From contig NC_088100.1 in NCBI RefSeq assembly GCF_036370855.1, positions 38,204,563 through 38,268,562 on the forward strand: a stretch of 64,000 nt of DNA, read 5' to 3'. The DNA comes from Dromaius novaehollandiae. Lineage: Eukaryota > Chordata > Aves > Casuariiformes > Dromaiidae. Shown in pieces: positions 33,381 through 45,400 of the stretch (position 1 is its first letter; every line of letters begins with the position of its first letter). The notes under the pieces were generated by a model that ran no database searches, was not told where the DNA came from, and saw only the letters and a program-made list of their open reading frames with translations. A program made the translations under genes and the position numbers.

Positions 33381-36300
33381 TAAAATGTGTTTTGTATACC
33401 TAAAACCCAAAAGTTCTACATGACAAGGTTGTCACTGATGTTTTGTAGAAAACATCTGAATTAAAGTAGTGGGCAAACCTTCAGGGAAGGCTAAGCACCT
33501 AAGAAGCAGAAAGGATGGATCATCCAAGGGTCAACTGCTCTCTTTAAATCAGCTTTAGTTGGGATAAGCTTGAAACTTTCTAAGAAGAAAAGCACAAGGA
33601 ATTGAAATAATTGTAATATATTTTCTTAACCATTTGGGATAAGCGGTCATTGCCAGTTAAGAAGCACAAAATTCCCTGAATCTTTCTTTACCTGAGGTAG
33701 CTGTATATGGATTGCCAAACATGTTCTATGCCTAGCTATCTGTAACATTACCAATAACTTTGAAATCCAAAAAGTAATAAGAAGTTTTGCACAGCTACTT
33801 TAAACCTTTTCATTCAGAGTAATTAAGCACTAGTGACAATCCCCAGTGACATGCCGGCTAGTGAAGCTCTCTGCTAAGACCAGTATTTGCTTGTTGACTG
33901 AGATGTCACTGAAGACAGACGTGGCAAAATATTCAACATATTACTGCACTAAGATGCCAAGCTCTCATTATTCTACCAGCACATTTCCTGTGATATACTC
34001 TGCTCTTTGCAGATCAACATAATTTTTTGTTCATCTTATTTTCCCAAGAAATCCATAAAAAGAACATCGTGAGTCTGCACAGGTAGAGAAACCAGTCTGA
34101 TTGCACCTATCTTTTGAGATTTAACATCCTCATTTCCCTTTTAAGTCTTAACAGGAAAAAGAGCCTTGTCAAAGTGGACAGAATGAAAATTTGATATGCA
34201 CTCTCTCTTTTTCTTTAGCAGCTGAGTGTTCATGAAGAACCATTCACTCTGAGCATATGATGAAGGAAAATAGCATTTGGTAAGAAAAAATATTTCAGTT
34301 TCAAGCTTCCAAATGGCATTTATATACTACGAGGGAAGGTTGAACAGAGAAGCTTACAAAAGAAACTGAGACTATCCCTTTGTAGTGTGTCAGCACCAAA
34401 GATCACAACACTATTGATAGGGACAAATGCTGATTGGTTCTGTCTTTTCTGTTATAGTCATGTTTTATGGATATAGCTCTAATTTCTTCCTGTTGCTATG
34501 AATAGAATCATTTTACTAACAAGTGGAATTATGTCCCATAATATTTGTAATGCAGGTGTTTCCACTGCAGTATTTTTGGTGGATATAATAGAAAATTGAA
34601 TTTAATTCAGCATCTGCTGATTTAATAGTGATTAGATCGGGCCCGTTACATAATGCTCAGTTTTTGCAAAGGCATTCCTTACCAATTGCAAGGACTTTGC
34701 CTTGAAATCAAACAGCGAAAGCCCACTGAGGCCAAGTCAGGTTTTTTTCGGTAGTGTAACATTTATTAGACATTTCATACATGCTTAAAAATGAGACTTA
34801 AACCATGTGTGAGCCAACAGTCCTCTGCTGATGCAGAAGTAACTATTATGCTAGCTTCTTGAGTCAATGCAGCAGTAGCAGAAAAGTTGTGCTTTGTACT
34901 GATACAATAAACCCAACAGCATTCCTCCCCCACCTTGAAATACACAAGCTTTTACAAGTTAAAATGCAGGTTTCCCCATATAACCGTGTCCTTAAAAAGG
35001 ACTTTTGCTTCCTCAGTAGTGTTACCGTTTACATGTTGTCACATCCTTGAACAACTTTGCTATGCTAGAAGTCCTCTGTAGTGTAGAAGTTTGAAATCAG
35101 GCCGTGCATCCCCAAGGTGACCCTAAATAGAAATGGGGAACTACTAAGCACAGGAAAATGGTATTTTAATCACAGTATTTGTATTTCTGTTAATATTTTA
35201 ATACTCGTAATTATTTACATTTCCAAAGTATTCATTAGATAACATTTTCATTCTGATGACAGACTAACAAAATAAAACAACAGATTTATGCACGAAAGCT
35301 ACCATCCAGCATCTGAATAAATTAGCAATGTTGTTTCAATACATACAGTGATGAAAATGTTAGAAAATAGAAATCTATCTAGTTGTTCTAACATGTTTCA
35401 CCATTCTAGAAATTTTAGGTATGCAAGAATCTGCTCTAAATTTCTCAGATTTGAGGTTCAAGTGGTTTGAAGTTTTATTTCATAATTAAAAAAGATTCTT
35501 GAGCAAAAACTTAAAATATTTACTAGGTTGCGTATAAATGTTGTATGTTCACACTGTTGATTTAATTATTATAAATCCTTAGATACTGAGGTCTTTGCTA
35601 AAAGTGTAGTTGTTTTCTTTATAACTCAGGTTGATTATTGTGGTGTAAATTTGCATGAGAGAGTAATGAAAAAGCAACTTACATATAGATTGCATGATTA
35701 ATTTCTTTCGAATGAAAGTTGGCAAGTTAATTTAAGGGATTGTGTTCTAATCATTCTTGTTATTTGAACATAATTTGATAGCTTGTTATTTTTAAAGTTA
35801 ATATATGCGGTATTGATTTTCAAGTTAAGTGTTGATTCTAAAATGAACAGTAATGGATTTTCAGGTTTTTAATGATTAGATCAAATTGTATATTTTAAAG
35901 TCTTCAAATACATATTTACATAATGAAATATAAAGGCACTGTTTTTATTGATGGTGTGAGTTCTCTTACTGGAAAGGAACCATTAAAGAAATAGTTTTTC
36001 TGATAGTTTTCTGAAACAAAGAATGCAGGCTGAACTCCTAAGAAAAAAACATTTTGATGGCAATCCAGCTTACACTCTTTTTTATATGAATATTTAGATT
36101 GTGTCTACGTGGCAATTAAAAGGAAAAGATGATGTTTCATCTTCTCATTGATAGCTATTGCAAAGATCTGAAATTTTTACAGGATTGAGGAATTCTTCTG
36201 TGCTGTCCCAAGAGCATACCTGAAAACTTAGCAAGTCTTGTACCTCACTGTCTGCTATTATTGTTTTATCACAGTGTTAGGGATACCTAACACAGAAGGA

Positions 36301-39300
36301 TATTTAGTTTTATACACAGTTGATTGATCTATCCTGGATTTTATCTTAGGACTGATCTGTCTTAGTATCTGCCCACAGTCTGGTTTAGATATTCTACTTG
36401 TTCTCATACAAACGTTGTTTTTGGCATAGCCTAGGATAGGCTTACATGAAGTCATGGGCACTTATGCAGTAAAGAACTCATTTATCAGATGTCAAATAGA
36501 CATTTTAAGAGAATTGAATATTTACTTGATGCTGGCAGTATAATAGCATCAAATAACAATAGCAAAATCAAACCAACACAATCAAAATAAGAAAAACTGC
36601 CATTCGTTACAAGAATGCTGTAAGCACTCATGAACTCGCAACATTTTGGAACATTCGAACAATTTAAGCTTGTTTTGAAGAAGAAAAAAGAAGTAGTGAC
36701 TACATTGACAGTTGTTTTTTCTTCAGGTTTCTTCATTCATTCTCTGTAACAGCTTATAAACAAATGGTAACCAAATCCTGCAGCTGCAAATAGATTTGAG
36801 TCCATTTACACCCGTGGCTTTACCATAGTGCTTTTATGTTTCCCTCTTTTCAGGAGTGGGTACTTCTGTTAGCCTAGAGGTAGCTGAGATAGAGCTCTTA
36901 AGCATCGGAAAACAATAATTATTAGTATATATATAACAGTGTAAAACTAGGAGATTTTTGAAAAGCAGAAAAGTCTAAGACACACCAATATCTTCAGTAT
37001 TTTCTGTTGGCTAGTTTAGGTGCCTATTTTTTCCCGCGTATTGGAAAGGGAATCTAAGTGCCTAAATGGAGTATGTATGTATGCTTCTAAGAAGCACTTA
37101 AGACTTGCACTTTGCTTTGCTGCACACTGAGTGCTCTCATTGAAGGTAACACAAACTGGTGCTAAATGGCCAAGATTTTCTAAAATGACCATGTTTCGGG
37201 GTGCTACTTTCAAAATATCGCAAAGGGGCTTCATTTTCACCTGTGCATCTGCCTTTGGAAAATTACATTGTTTTAATGTAAATTAAGACAAATATGGAGA
37301 AACAATTTTCTGTGTGGAAAACCTTCAGTCCAGTATGTACTTGAAAGACATAGTAAAGACTTGAGAATATCAAAAGCTCTCACAAATACTTACCATGTGT
37401 CTTGTTTCTTGGATTCATTCAGATTTTTCTGTAACACCCTATATACAGACTATCTTTGCTCTATCTCCACCTCGCTTATGTAATCTTCTATAACCCAGAT
37501 ACCCTTTTTTCCTTCACCTTTGTACAGTGACCATGTTTGTTTACTTTTCATTAGTAAGCAATCAAAGATAGAATTTCTGTGAAACCGGTCATGCACAGAA
37601 TCAAGTCTTGAATGTTTATCACTACGCAAATTAATTAATAATGTTATATATGTTGTTAGACTTTCATGCAGGTTTTCTCTTTTCCTGTTTGTCCTGTTCT
37701 GTTTAATTTTCCAACATACCTAAAAACTTCTGTGGTTGCTCAAAGGAACTCTGTGATTCAGATTTTCAGTTATGAGAAAGGAAATCGTAATCTGAGAAGA
37801 CAGTCTAGAAAAAAAAATTGCAGAAACAGTGCTCAAACTTTTCTGACACTCAGGATAGTTAAATGCCACTGGAAATGGCTCAGCTAATATACTCTTCATT
37901 TGTCAGAAACACTACATACGCAGAAAGGATTGGAACACTGAAATGTGATATTGAAATACATGCCATTTAACTAGGTAGGGAGACTTCTATTTTAATGGCT
38001 TATTGTATCTCTGTTCTGATTTCTCCTCTCCTCAACCCTTTACACACCCTGATATGTTTGGACTGTCTGAAGAGGACTCATACGAGTTTAGGGCATGCTT
38101 TCATCAAATTGTGATTATTTTTTTATGTTATTCCTCATATATGAAGGCATTTCTTTTCAGACACTTCAAGAAATGCATTCTAGTGCTTGTTAATGTTAGC
38201 ATGGAAACAAACTACCTGGCATAAGCCTGCTTTCATAACTTATCTGTAAATACAAAAAATGCTCTAAATTTGAATTTACAAGGAACAGATGTCTTTCAGT
38301 GAGCTTGAGTGTAAATTCAGCAGGATTTCCAATTTAATCCAGGAAATGATGACACTGAAATTTATGGCAAACAGAGAAATGACTGGTTCTGCATAATAGT
38401 TATGCGGCCTTTTGCACAAAGCAGTACAAGGTGTTTTATATCATAGGTTTTCAGGGAGACTGTCAAAATCCAGTAGGGGTTACTGTTGTTCTTAATACAG
38501 CTCTCTAGATTTTGTAGTTTTAGCGATTTTTCTGATCAGAATTGCAGAGATAGCAAATAGAATTTGATAAATGAGGCTGAGTAAAATGAATTGACTTGAC
38601 CTATTTCAAACACATGATGCTGCGGTGCACTAGCTAACAGTAGATGATACTAGTACTTCCACTAGCTGGAATCGTTTTAACTGCCAAGAGAGGACTCAAG
38701 TCTGAATGTTAGTCACTTGAGAGAGTTATACAAAATGTCCTTATCATTTAGCTGTTGATATTCCCTTTGGATAGAAGTGTGAAGCACCTGCTCCTCTGCT
38801 GCAATTGTAGGTTATGTTCCTATATGAGTTCTGTAATAGTTCACAGATAACTGTGTTTCCTCGGTGGTTTAGAAAGAGTAGGAGCAAACAACTGGTTAGT
38901 GTAAATTGAATTAATAGACAAAAAATCTATCTTATCTTTCACAAATAATCATAGTTATTGATGATATTATTGATGATATTTCCAGAAATTCTGATAACAG
39001 AAATATTTTTGTCCTCCCTTTTTTTCTTTTTTTTTTTTTTTTTTTTTTTTATTATACACTGTACACTGTGAACACTGAAACTTCCAGGGGTAGTCTTCAG
39101 TACAAGGAGACAAACTGATAGTGTAGTACAGCTGCTGAGGGACCCTCCCAATCTTACTTTTCGTTATTCTGTCATGTGAAGGGGAGGAATAGGAAAGGGA
39201 AGATCTTTGGCAGAACAAACTGTTTAGGGCAGAAATGTGATAGAACACAAAATCTCTTGGTAATGATAGTTCTTTTTTGCACTCACTGAAGAATCAAGTG

Positions 39301-40033
39301 ACATCATTAAAGATTCTGTGGTAGAAAAGGTACAGTTTCTTTCAGAAGTTTCAGGTTATTTAGGTCTGTTCAGACATTCACTTTGTTGGAGCCACAGTTA
39401 ATTCACATTATCAACATTTCATCTAGCTCACCAAAAAATATGCATACCAGAATATGCTATACATCTTCTTGTCGCATTTTTATGCTGCATTTTATGCCTT
39501 AAATGCAATAAGCAGCTATTGTTCTCTCATTCCCTCCCAAGGGAAGTATGTACACCGTCTGAAGGACAGGATATGCACTGTCTTGCCTTAAGTTTCATAG
39601 AGAAGTCATAGGCAAATTAAAGCACCTTGTACTTAGAGCAGAATGCTTGTTAGCTCTGTGATACTCCCTAATTCCTGGAGGACTGAGTTCCTTTGGAAAG
39701 TCTGCTGCTTGGAGAAAGTTTTGTCTCCTGTGCAAAAAGCCTTTTATCTGCTTCATGAGAAATTTTTAGGTAAGACACATTCTTCTCCTCTTACATTTAT
39801 TTAATAATAAATGTTCATCTTTCTAGAGGAATATAAGCGACTTCTTACATTTTTCTTTTGCATCAGGAAATGGGACATAAGCTTTGCATAAATTTGAGAG
39901 CATGGTGAAACCCACAGAAGAATAATCATTGTGAAAACAGTGGAAAAACATGGGGTAAAAATCATACCAATTAGGTATGATTTCAAACTACACTGAAGTA
40001 AATCCCTCCATAAGATCTTAGACTTATGCTGTT
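33381..40033. other. AT-rich DNA downstream of TPBG, no gene seen
   Basis: Long AT-rich non-coding sequence contains one T homopolymer (39019-39050). There is no recognisable gene or transposon. Several low-repeat AT-rich stretches (for example 35.6-36.0 kb) have the look of vertebrate non-coding conserved DNA, but conservation cannot be judged from one sequence. Confidence 0.55.
39019..39050. repeat. T homopolymer tract (7 T, C, 24 T)
   Basis: A T-run is interrupted by a single C. It is either a simple repeat or the A-tail of an unrecognised minus-strand retroposed copy. Nothing on its right side identifies such a copy. Confidence 0.9.
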
Positions 40034-40241
40034 ACAGAATTACAGACTAGTTGGTATTGGAAGGCACCTCTGGAGATGATCGGATCCAACCCCCCTGCTC
40101 AAGCACGGTCAGCTAGGGCAGGCTGCCCAAGACTGTGTCCAGCTGGGTTTTGAATATCTCCAAGGAGGGAGACTCCACAACCTTTCTGGGCAACCTTCTC
40201 CAGTGTTTGACCACCCTCACAGTGACAAAGTGTTTTCTTAT
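40034..40241 (-). mobile_element. CR1 LINE copy 2, 3' portion, minus strand (interrupted by LTR)
   Basis: The + strand shows the reverse complement of a CR1 3' end (ACAGAATTACAGACTAGTTG and following, then the usual ACCACCCTCACAGTGACAAA region). Homology stops at 40241, where a solo LTR begins, and resumes at 41222. The two pieces are one element split by a later insertion. Confidence 0.93.
40237..40241. repeat. Target-site duplication, left copy (CTTAT)
   Basis: CTTAT directly precedes the LTR's TGT terminus and is repeated directly after its ACA terminus at 41222-41226. Confidence 0.88.
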
Positions 40242-40332
40242 TGTCCCAATCCAGTATCGGGAGGGTTTCGTTACAATCCCAAGGACGAGATTAAGACGCT
40301 AAATCTGGTCAAATATCGTACAACCTTTTAAC

Positions 40333-40338
40333 TTTATT
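40333..40338 (-). terminator. LTR poly(A) signal (AATAAA on minus strand)
   Basis: TTTATT on the + strand reads AATAAA on the minus strand, about 90 bp before the LTR's 3' terminus. This is the expected place for the R/U5 polyadenylation signal. Confidence 0.6.
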
Positions 40339-40606
40339 TTCCACGAAGTGAAGAGAAAAGGTGGGGGAAAAGCGAAGGGGAGGCGAAGGGAAGAGGAGAA
40401 CAGAACAAGGGTAAGGGGAAAAGATAGAGAAAGTTGGAAAAGGAGAGAGGAAGCTAGCTATCACCACTCCGAGGCCGATGATGTTCTGCTGACTCCATTC
40501 GAATCACAGCTCAAGCTGGGTGCCTCCAACGAGGGACGAGAGAGACGAGGGCAAGGGGCGAGGGCCGAGAGGGAGCGAGAGGGACCAAACAAAGAAATCC
40601 CTCGAC

Positions 40607-40613
40607 AATTATA
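40607..40613 (-). promoter_or_regulatory. LTR TATA-like box (minus strand)
   Basis: The minus strand reads TATAATT about 270 bp upstream of the AATAAA signal. It is the best TATA candidate in the LTR for that orientation. A second candidate, TATAAAA on the minus strand near 40972-40978, lies deeper in U3. Confidence 0.45.
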
Positions 40614-41221
40614 GCTTTTTCAAATTAAGTTTCCCACCCCTCACGTGGTAGTTCAGACCAATAGTAATATTTGGGTCTGGGGTCTCCTGCTCCTTATTGG
40701 GTCTCATCACTGTCCCTAGGTAGGCCGTTTACTGTTGCCGTTTCTGCTGACAGGTGTGTCTCCATTCTTGGGTCCAGCCATTAGCTCTCAAGGTCCTGAC
40801 AAAGAAGGTGATAACTCCAGCAATTAGCACTGTTTCAGCAGTGCACAGGAATGCAAATTGCTGGTAACTCCCTTATCATTCCCGCCTGCACCAGCTCTGG
40901 GGCCCTTTCTCACTGTACTAGGGAGTGCGGCCTAAGGCTTCAGCAAATTTAGCCACTCATGCCAAGCAGGTTTTATAGAAGTTGTGCTAAAAACAGACAA
41001 TAATTTACAGTCCAGATCCCAAAGTCTCTGCCCGATTGTGGTCTCATTCAGTGCAGGCTCGGTGTGTCCTGGGTGGTCGCAGGGAGACCATCTCGGGGGG
41101 GTCGCAGCAGCCCAGTCCTGTTTCTGCCAGGGACAGATGGCTTGTTCAGGGTTGTGGCCTGCCTGCACCCCAAGCACCAAGAAATGTTTAAGGCAAAAAA
41201 TTCATTCATCTGTCCGCCACA

Positions 41222-41226
41222 CTTAT
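41222..41226. repeat. Target-site duplication, right copy (CTTAT)
   Basis: This is an exact copy of 40237-40241 immediately after the LTR end. It represents the duplicated CR1 target. Confidence 0.88.
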
Positions 41227-42482
41227 CTTTAAAAGAAATTTCCTGTATTGTGCCTGTTGCCTCTTGTCCCATCCCTGGGCACCACTGAGAAGAGTCTGGC
41301 CCTGTCTTCTTTATATGCCCCCCATCAGGTATTTATAAGCATTGATAAGATTCCCATTGAGCCTTCTCATCTCCAGGCTGAACAGTCCCAGCTCTCTCAG
41401 CCTCTCCCCGTATGACAGATGCTTCTGTCCCTTCATCGTGTTTGAAGCCTTTCACTAGACTCTCTCCAGTACATCCATGTCTCTCTAGTACTGGGGAGCC
41501 CATGACTGGACCCAGCACTCCGGATGGGTCTCACCAGGGCTGAGCAGAGAGGAAGGATCACTTCCTGTCATCTGCTGGCAACACGCTGCCTCATGCGGCC
41601 CAGGAGGCTGTTGGCCGCCTTTGCCACAAAGGCTCGTTGCTGGCCCATGGTCAGCTGGTTGTCCACCAAGATCCCCAGGGCCTGCTCTGCCAAGCTGCTC
41701 TCCAGCTGGTTGGCGCCCAGCCTGTCCTGGTGCCGGGGGTTACTCCTCCCTGGGGGCAGGACATGGCATTTCCCTTGGTGGAGCTCCATGAGGTTCTTCT
41801 CTGGTCATTTCTCCAGCCTGTTGAGGTCTCTCTGAATGGCAATGCAACTTTCTGGTATACCAGCTGCTTCTCCCAGTTTTGTATTGGCAACCTTGCTGAG
41901 GGTGCATTTGGCCCCATCATGCAGGTCGTTAATGAAGATGTGAAACAGTACTGGTCTCAGTGTAGACCCATGGGGACACCACTATTGATTGGCCAGCAGC
42001 TGGACTTTGTGATGCTGATCGCAACCCTCTGATCCGAACAGTTCAACCAGTTTTCAGTCCACCTCACTGTCCACATACTTCATCAGCTCGTCTGTGAGGG
42101 TGTTATGGGAGACATATGGGAGACATCTTACTAAAGTAAAGATAAACAACATCTACCGCTCTCCCCTCATCCACCAAGCCAGTCTTCTCATCATAGCAGG
42201 CTTTCAGGTTAGTCAGGCATGTTTTCTCCTTCACAAATCCATGCTGACTACTCCTGATTGCTTTCCTGTCCTCCATGTGTTTGGGAATGACTGGCAGGAT
42301 TAGTTGGTCCTTCACCTTCCCAGAGATCAAGGTGAGGCTGACCAGCCTATCATTTCCTGGATCCTCCTTCTTGCCCTTCTCGACAAGAATGACATTTGCT
42401 CTCTTCCAGTCCTCAGGAACCTCTCCTGATTGCCATGAACTTTCAGAGGTGATTGAGAGAGAGTGGCATCGCAATGATGTTT
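41227..42482 (-). mobile_element. CR1 LINE copy 2, ORF2 portion, minus strand (continuation)
   Basis: CR1 homology resumes right after the LTR and runs through the ORF2 C-terminus and the reverse-transcriptase core to about 42480, where the element is 5'-truncated. With the 3' piece the copy totals about 1.46 kb. A 5' edge sequence matching CR1 (a SWQSGEVPEDW-like peptide on the minus strand) supports the boundary. The interval 41401-41524 is almost identical to the CR1 copy at the window's right edge. Confidence 0.92.
41568..42474 (-). pseudogene. Degraded CR1 reverse-transcriptase remnant
   Basis: Minus-strand open pieces (42103-42474, 41568-41789) read as the RT region of CR1 ORF2. The copy is dead on several counts. 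Motif A reads YLYFSK, so the catalytic Asp is replaced by Tyr. The motif C region near 41880-41900 reads KVANTKLG, so the paired aspartates are gone. Frameshifts separate the pieces, with a local GGGAGACAT duplication near 42109-42125. It is not a host gene. Confidence 0.88.
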
Positions 42483-45400
42483 CCTGAGCACTCGTGGGTG
42501 CCTCCAGCCAGGGCCCGTTGCAGACACTCCCGCTGTTCCTAGTAGGAGGAGGAGCAAAACTGCAAGCAGAACCCCAAGTGTTATGATACAGTCAGCTCTC
42601 AGGCCAAATATTTTCAGCAGTAAAATGTGATTTGTACTTCTGTACTGGGTCCATTCTGTGAGTTTGTTACAGTACTGATCTTTGTGATGGGTCAGACCAT
42701 ACAGAAAGCTCTCAAACTTGGATGTCATGATAGCTAATGGAGCAGTGGTGTTCTCTCCTCCTACAGAAATGGCTCTCCCAGCCTGCCAAATCCTTATCTC
42801 AGGATGTAGAAGACAAGAACTCTGTAACCTGAAACTGTCAGTCAACTGCTTCTTCCCATTGGTGTGTTGCTAGTACAGCCACATTACACAGAGAGGATTT
42901 ATTCCTGGCTGTAACTTCAGCTCATCAAGGAAGAGTGTACTATCTTAGTCTGTATTACACTGACTGAGCAGTGTCCCACCCTCCAGCTAAAAAGGACATG
43001 AATTTCATCCTGTTGCCTTTCTGGACACATTATTTAAATCTTGGGATAGCATTAATATCTTCTTGCTTCAGCCAAAACTTAGTGTATGCTGATCCTGAGC
43101 CTTGCAGTTGGTTTAAGCGTGTAAGGAATGCAAGATTAAACTGGAGATGTGCAGGCAACTTAATTATCTTGAGAACTGCCCTTGCTACTTTTAAAAGAAG
43201 GAGAAAAATATCTCTATACTATTTTGTTCTTCATAACTTCATAATGACACAAACAAATAAAATTTGTTTCATACATTTTCGGTTTATATATATACACATA
43301 CATTTATGTAATGCATTTTAAATTTTATAAATTACCTACTTTTTTTAATATATATGTAAAGCTATTCCCTATATGTGGTTGGGGCTGGACATTACAATTC
43401 TTGGTGGAAATTAATATTTGAGTTTTATCTCATCTTCAGGCTTTTACAAACAATATTTATTAAAAGCTAGTTGTATTTTGGTCTCTTTTGTAGGTAAAAG
43501 AAATAATGAGTCTAATGTTTTAGAGCTAATTATTGCAGTGAAGTTGTTGTAATAAACACTTTTGATAACTGGAATGATGGTATGGGATAACACGGTAATT
43601 TTTAGCAGCTGTTAAATCTTTTGAGTAACTTTAGAATCCATAACTTGTAAAACAGTTAGATGGAAACCTATCCTGGGTGAATAGTTTAGCACAATACTCC
43701 CTTGCCTCCACTTTGCTTTTATTGCTTCTTCAGCACTAAGATGTTGCCAATATTTTGACTTTTTTTTTTTTACTTTAAAACCTAGGTAGCTCTATCTTTG
43801 AGTGTATGCCTTCTGAGAAAAAGAGAAAGGAACTGGGATATTTTTGAATTTTCTTATCAAAGCAAAGACCGAATAATTGCTAAGAAACAATACAATCTGT
43901 CAATAGCAGAGTAAGTATACTTACTTATGTAATTAATGTATTAAAGTATTTATGCCTTGCGAAAGGGCATAGGTGTGGTTAGTGAATTGTTCAGGAGTAG
44001 CAAGGTGACTTCAAGCTCTTGCCCTGGCTTACCTATGTGCTGGGCTATAAACAAGAGAGGCCTCTCTGCATTATGCCAATGCTTCACAACTCTGAAGAGC
44101 CATCAGAGCTAAGGAGACTGTCAGAAGTCATGTAATGGCTGTTTGGCCATTTTCTTTCCTTCATCTGGAGCGATGATAGTCTCTGTGGGTTGGCAAAGAT
44201 CAGTATCAGATATTGGAGGGTCTCTCTACAATGTCAGTGATCCTTTTATGGCAAGTTATCCTTGCTCTGTGGCTGTTTTGTCACAGACAAAGTGACATAA
44301 AATAGGCTGATTATGAGCAAGAATTTGAGCTTCATTGCATCTTTATTCCAAAATTTTGAAAATGTCTGATACCTGGTATGACTTGAGGCATTCCAGCAAG
44401 GAGAGTGTGAGCTCCAGAAGTACTTTTGGGAGCCCTGGGGATAAATGATTCTTGCTAGAGATGATTTAAATTTGCGCAGGGACGCAGAGCTCTACCAGAG
44501 GCAGGAAAAATGCCTTTTAGTTTTACGATACAAGGTACTTTTGAGAGCTCTCTTTAGCCCATCAGTTGCCATTTCTTTTGGTGGCACAAAATACTACAAC
44601 ACAGGACTGACTTTGAAAAGGAAAAAAGAAAAAAAATGTGTTATGCTTACTTAAAACCCTGATTTCATTTGCAGCTTTGTTTTTGATGGTGGCTACTACT
44701 AGGTAGAACTTGTAGATATTGCAAAAATGAGATGTTTGTGGAGTTCAGATCATAACCTTATGACTCAGGAATAAAATATTCTAAAGTAGGAATAGGTCGA
44801 TGTTCTAAATACATTAGGAAAGATATTTTCAGAAGCTTGCTGTCATCTTTCCTTGTGAGCTTCTAGGGTGGAGAGTAGCTTTGTTCTGTATTTCTACATT
44901 GCCTGGCATATGGGGTTGCTATTTTCTGTCAGGAGCATCCAGATGCTACTGCAAAATAAATAAATAATGCTAGTGCTATGCTGACCGATGCATACATCTT
45001 CTTTGTTAGCTCCCCAATAACACTTGCTGCTTTAACATAACCAGTGCTTTAGGAACAACTCCCCCAAACACCTGAGCCTTCTCTTTCAGTGCTTAGCATT
45101 AAGTAGATAGTACCTTCTTGGCACAAACTGCTCAAAGTTATAATAGGACTCAATCAGGAAAGAGATTTTTAAATGAGATGTGCAGAGACAAACCTAAGAC
45201 ATGTTTTTCAGACAGCTAAACGCTGCATGCTATACTGGGGGAAAGCTTATAGGTTAGTGTAGAGATACCCAGTTAGAGATAGAGATACCTGAGTCGGGTT
45301 TAAATACATTGACGTGGGCACAAGAAGTCTAGCTGTGGTAAAACAGATTATTTTCTCTGCCGGAGAGACCGCCTCATTCAAGAACAACAGCAACAAAAAA

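Larger units (their letters stand above)
40242..41221 (-). mobile_element. Solo LTR of an endogenous retrovirus, 980 bp, probably minus orientation
   Basis: The block begins with TGTCCC and ends with GCCACA, that is TG...CA termini with a 3-bp inverted repeat. It is flanked by a 5-bp duplication and sits exactly where the CR1 homology is interrupted. Read on the minus strand it has a TATA-like box (40607-40613), then a pyrimidine-rich stretch, an AATAAA signal (40333-40338) and about 90 bp to the end, which fits a U3-R-U5 order. No viral genes, primer-binding site or polypurine tract adjoin it, so it is a solo LTR left by recombination between the two LTRs of a provirus. A 5-bp duplication fits ERV-L or class I more than the 6 bp typical of alpha/beta-retroviral types. 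I cannot name the family. Confidence 0.88.

Noticed and set aside
36129-36146. Small hairpin AAGATGA/TCATCTT with a 4-nt loop
   Set aside because: A 7-bp stem in AT-rich DNA is expected by chance, and no gene end or conserved context accompanies it.
41524-42032. Open frames of 103 and 131 codons on the + strand
   Set aside because: They are antisense translations of CR1 copy 2.
42327-42845. 172-codon minus-strand frame that runs into CR1 copy 2
   Set aside because: It is partly out-of-frame CR1 sequence and partly unrelated flank. There is no consistent protein signature and no splice context.
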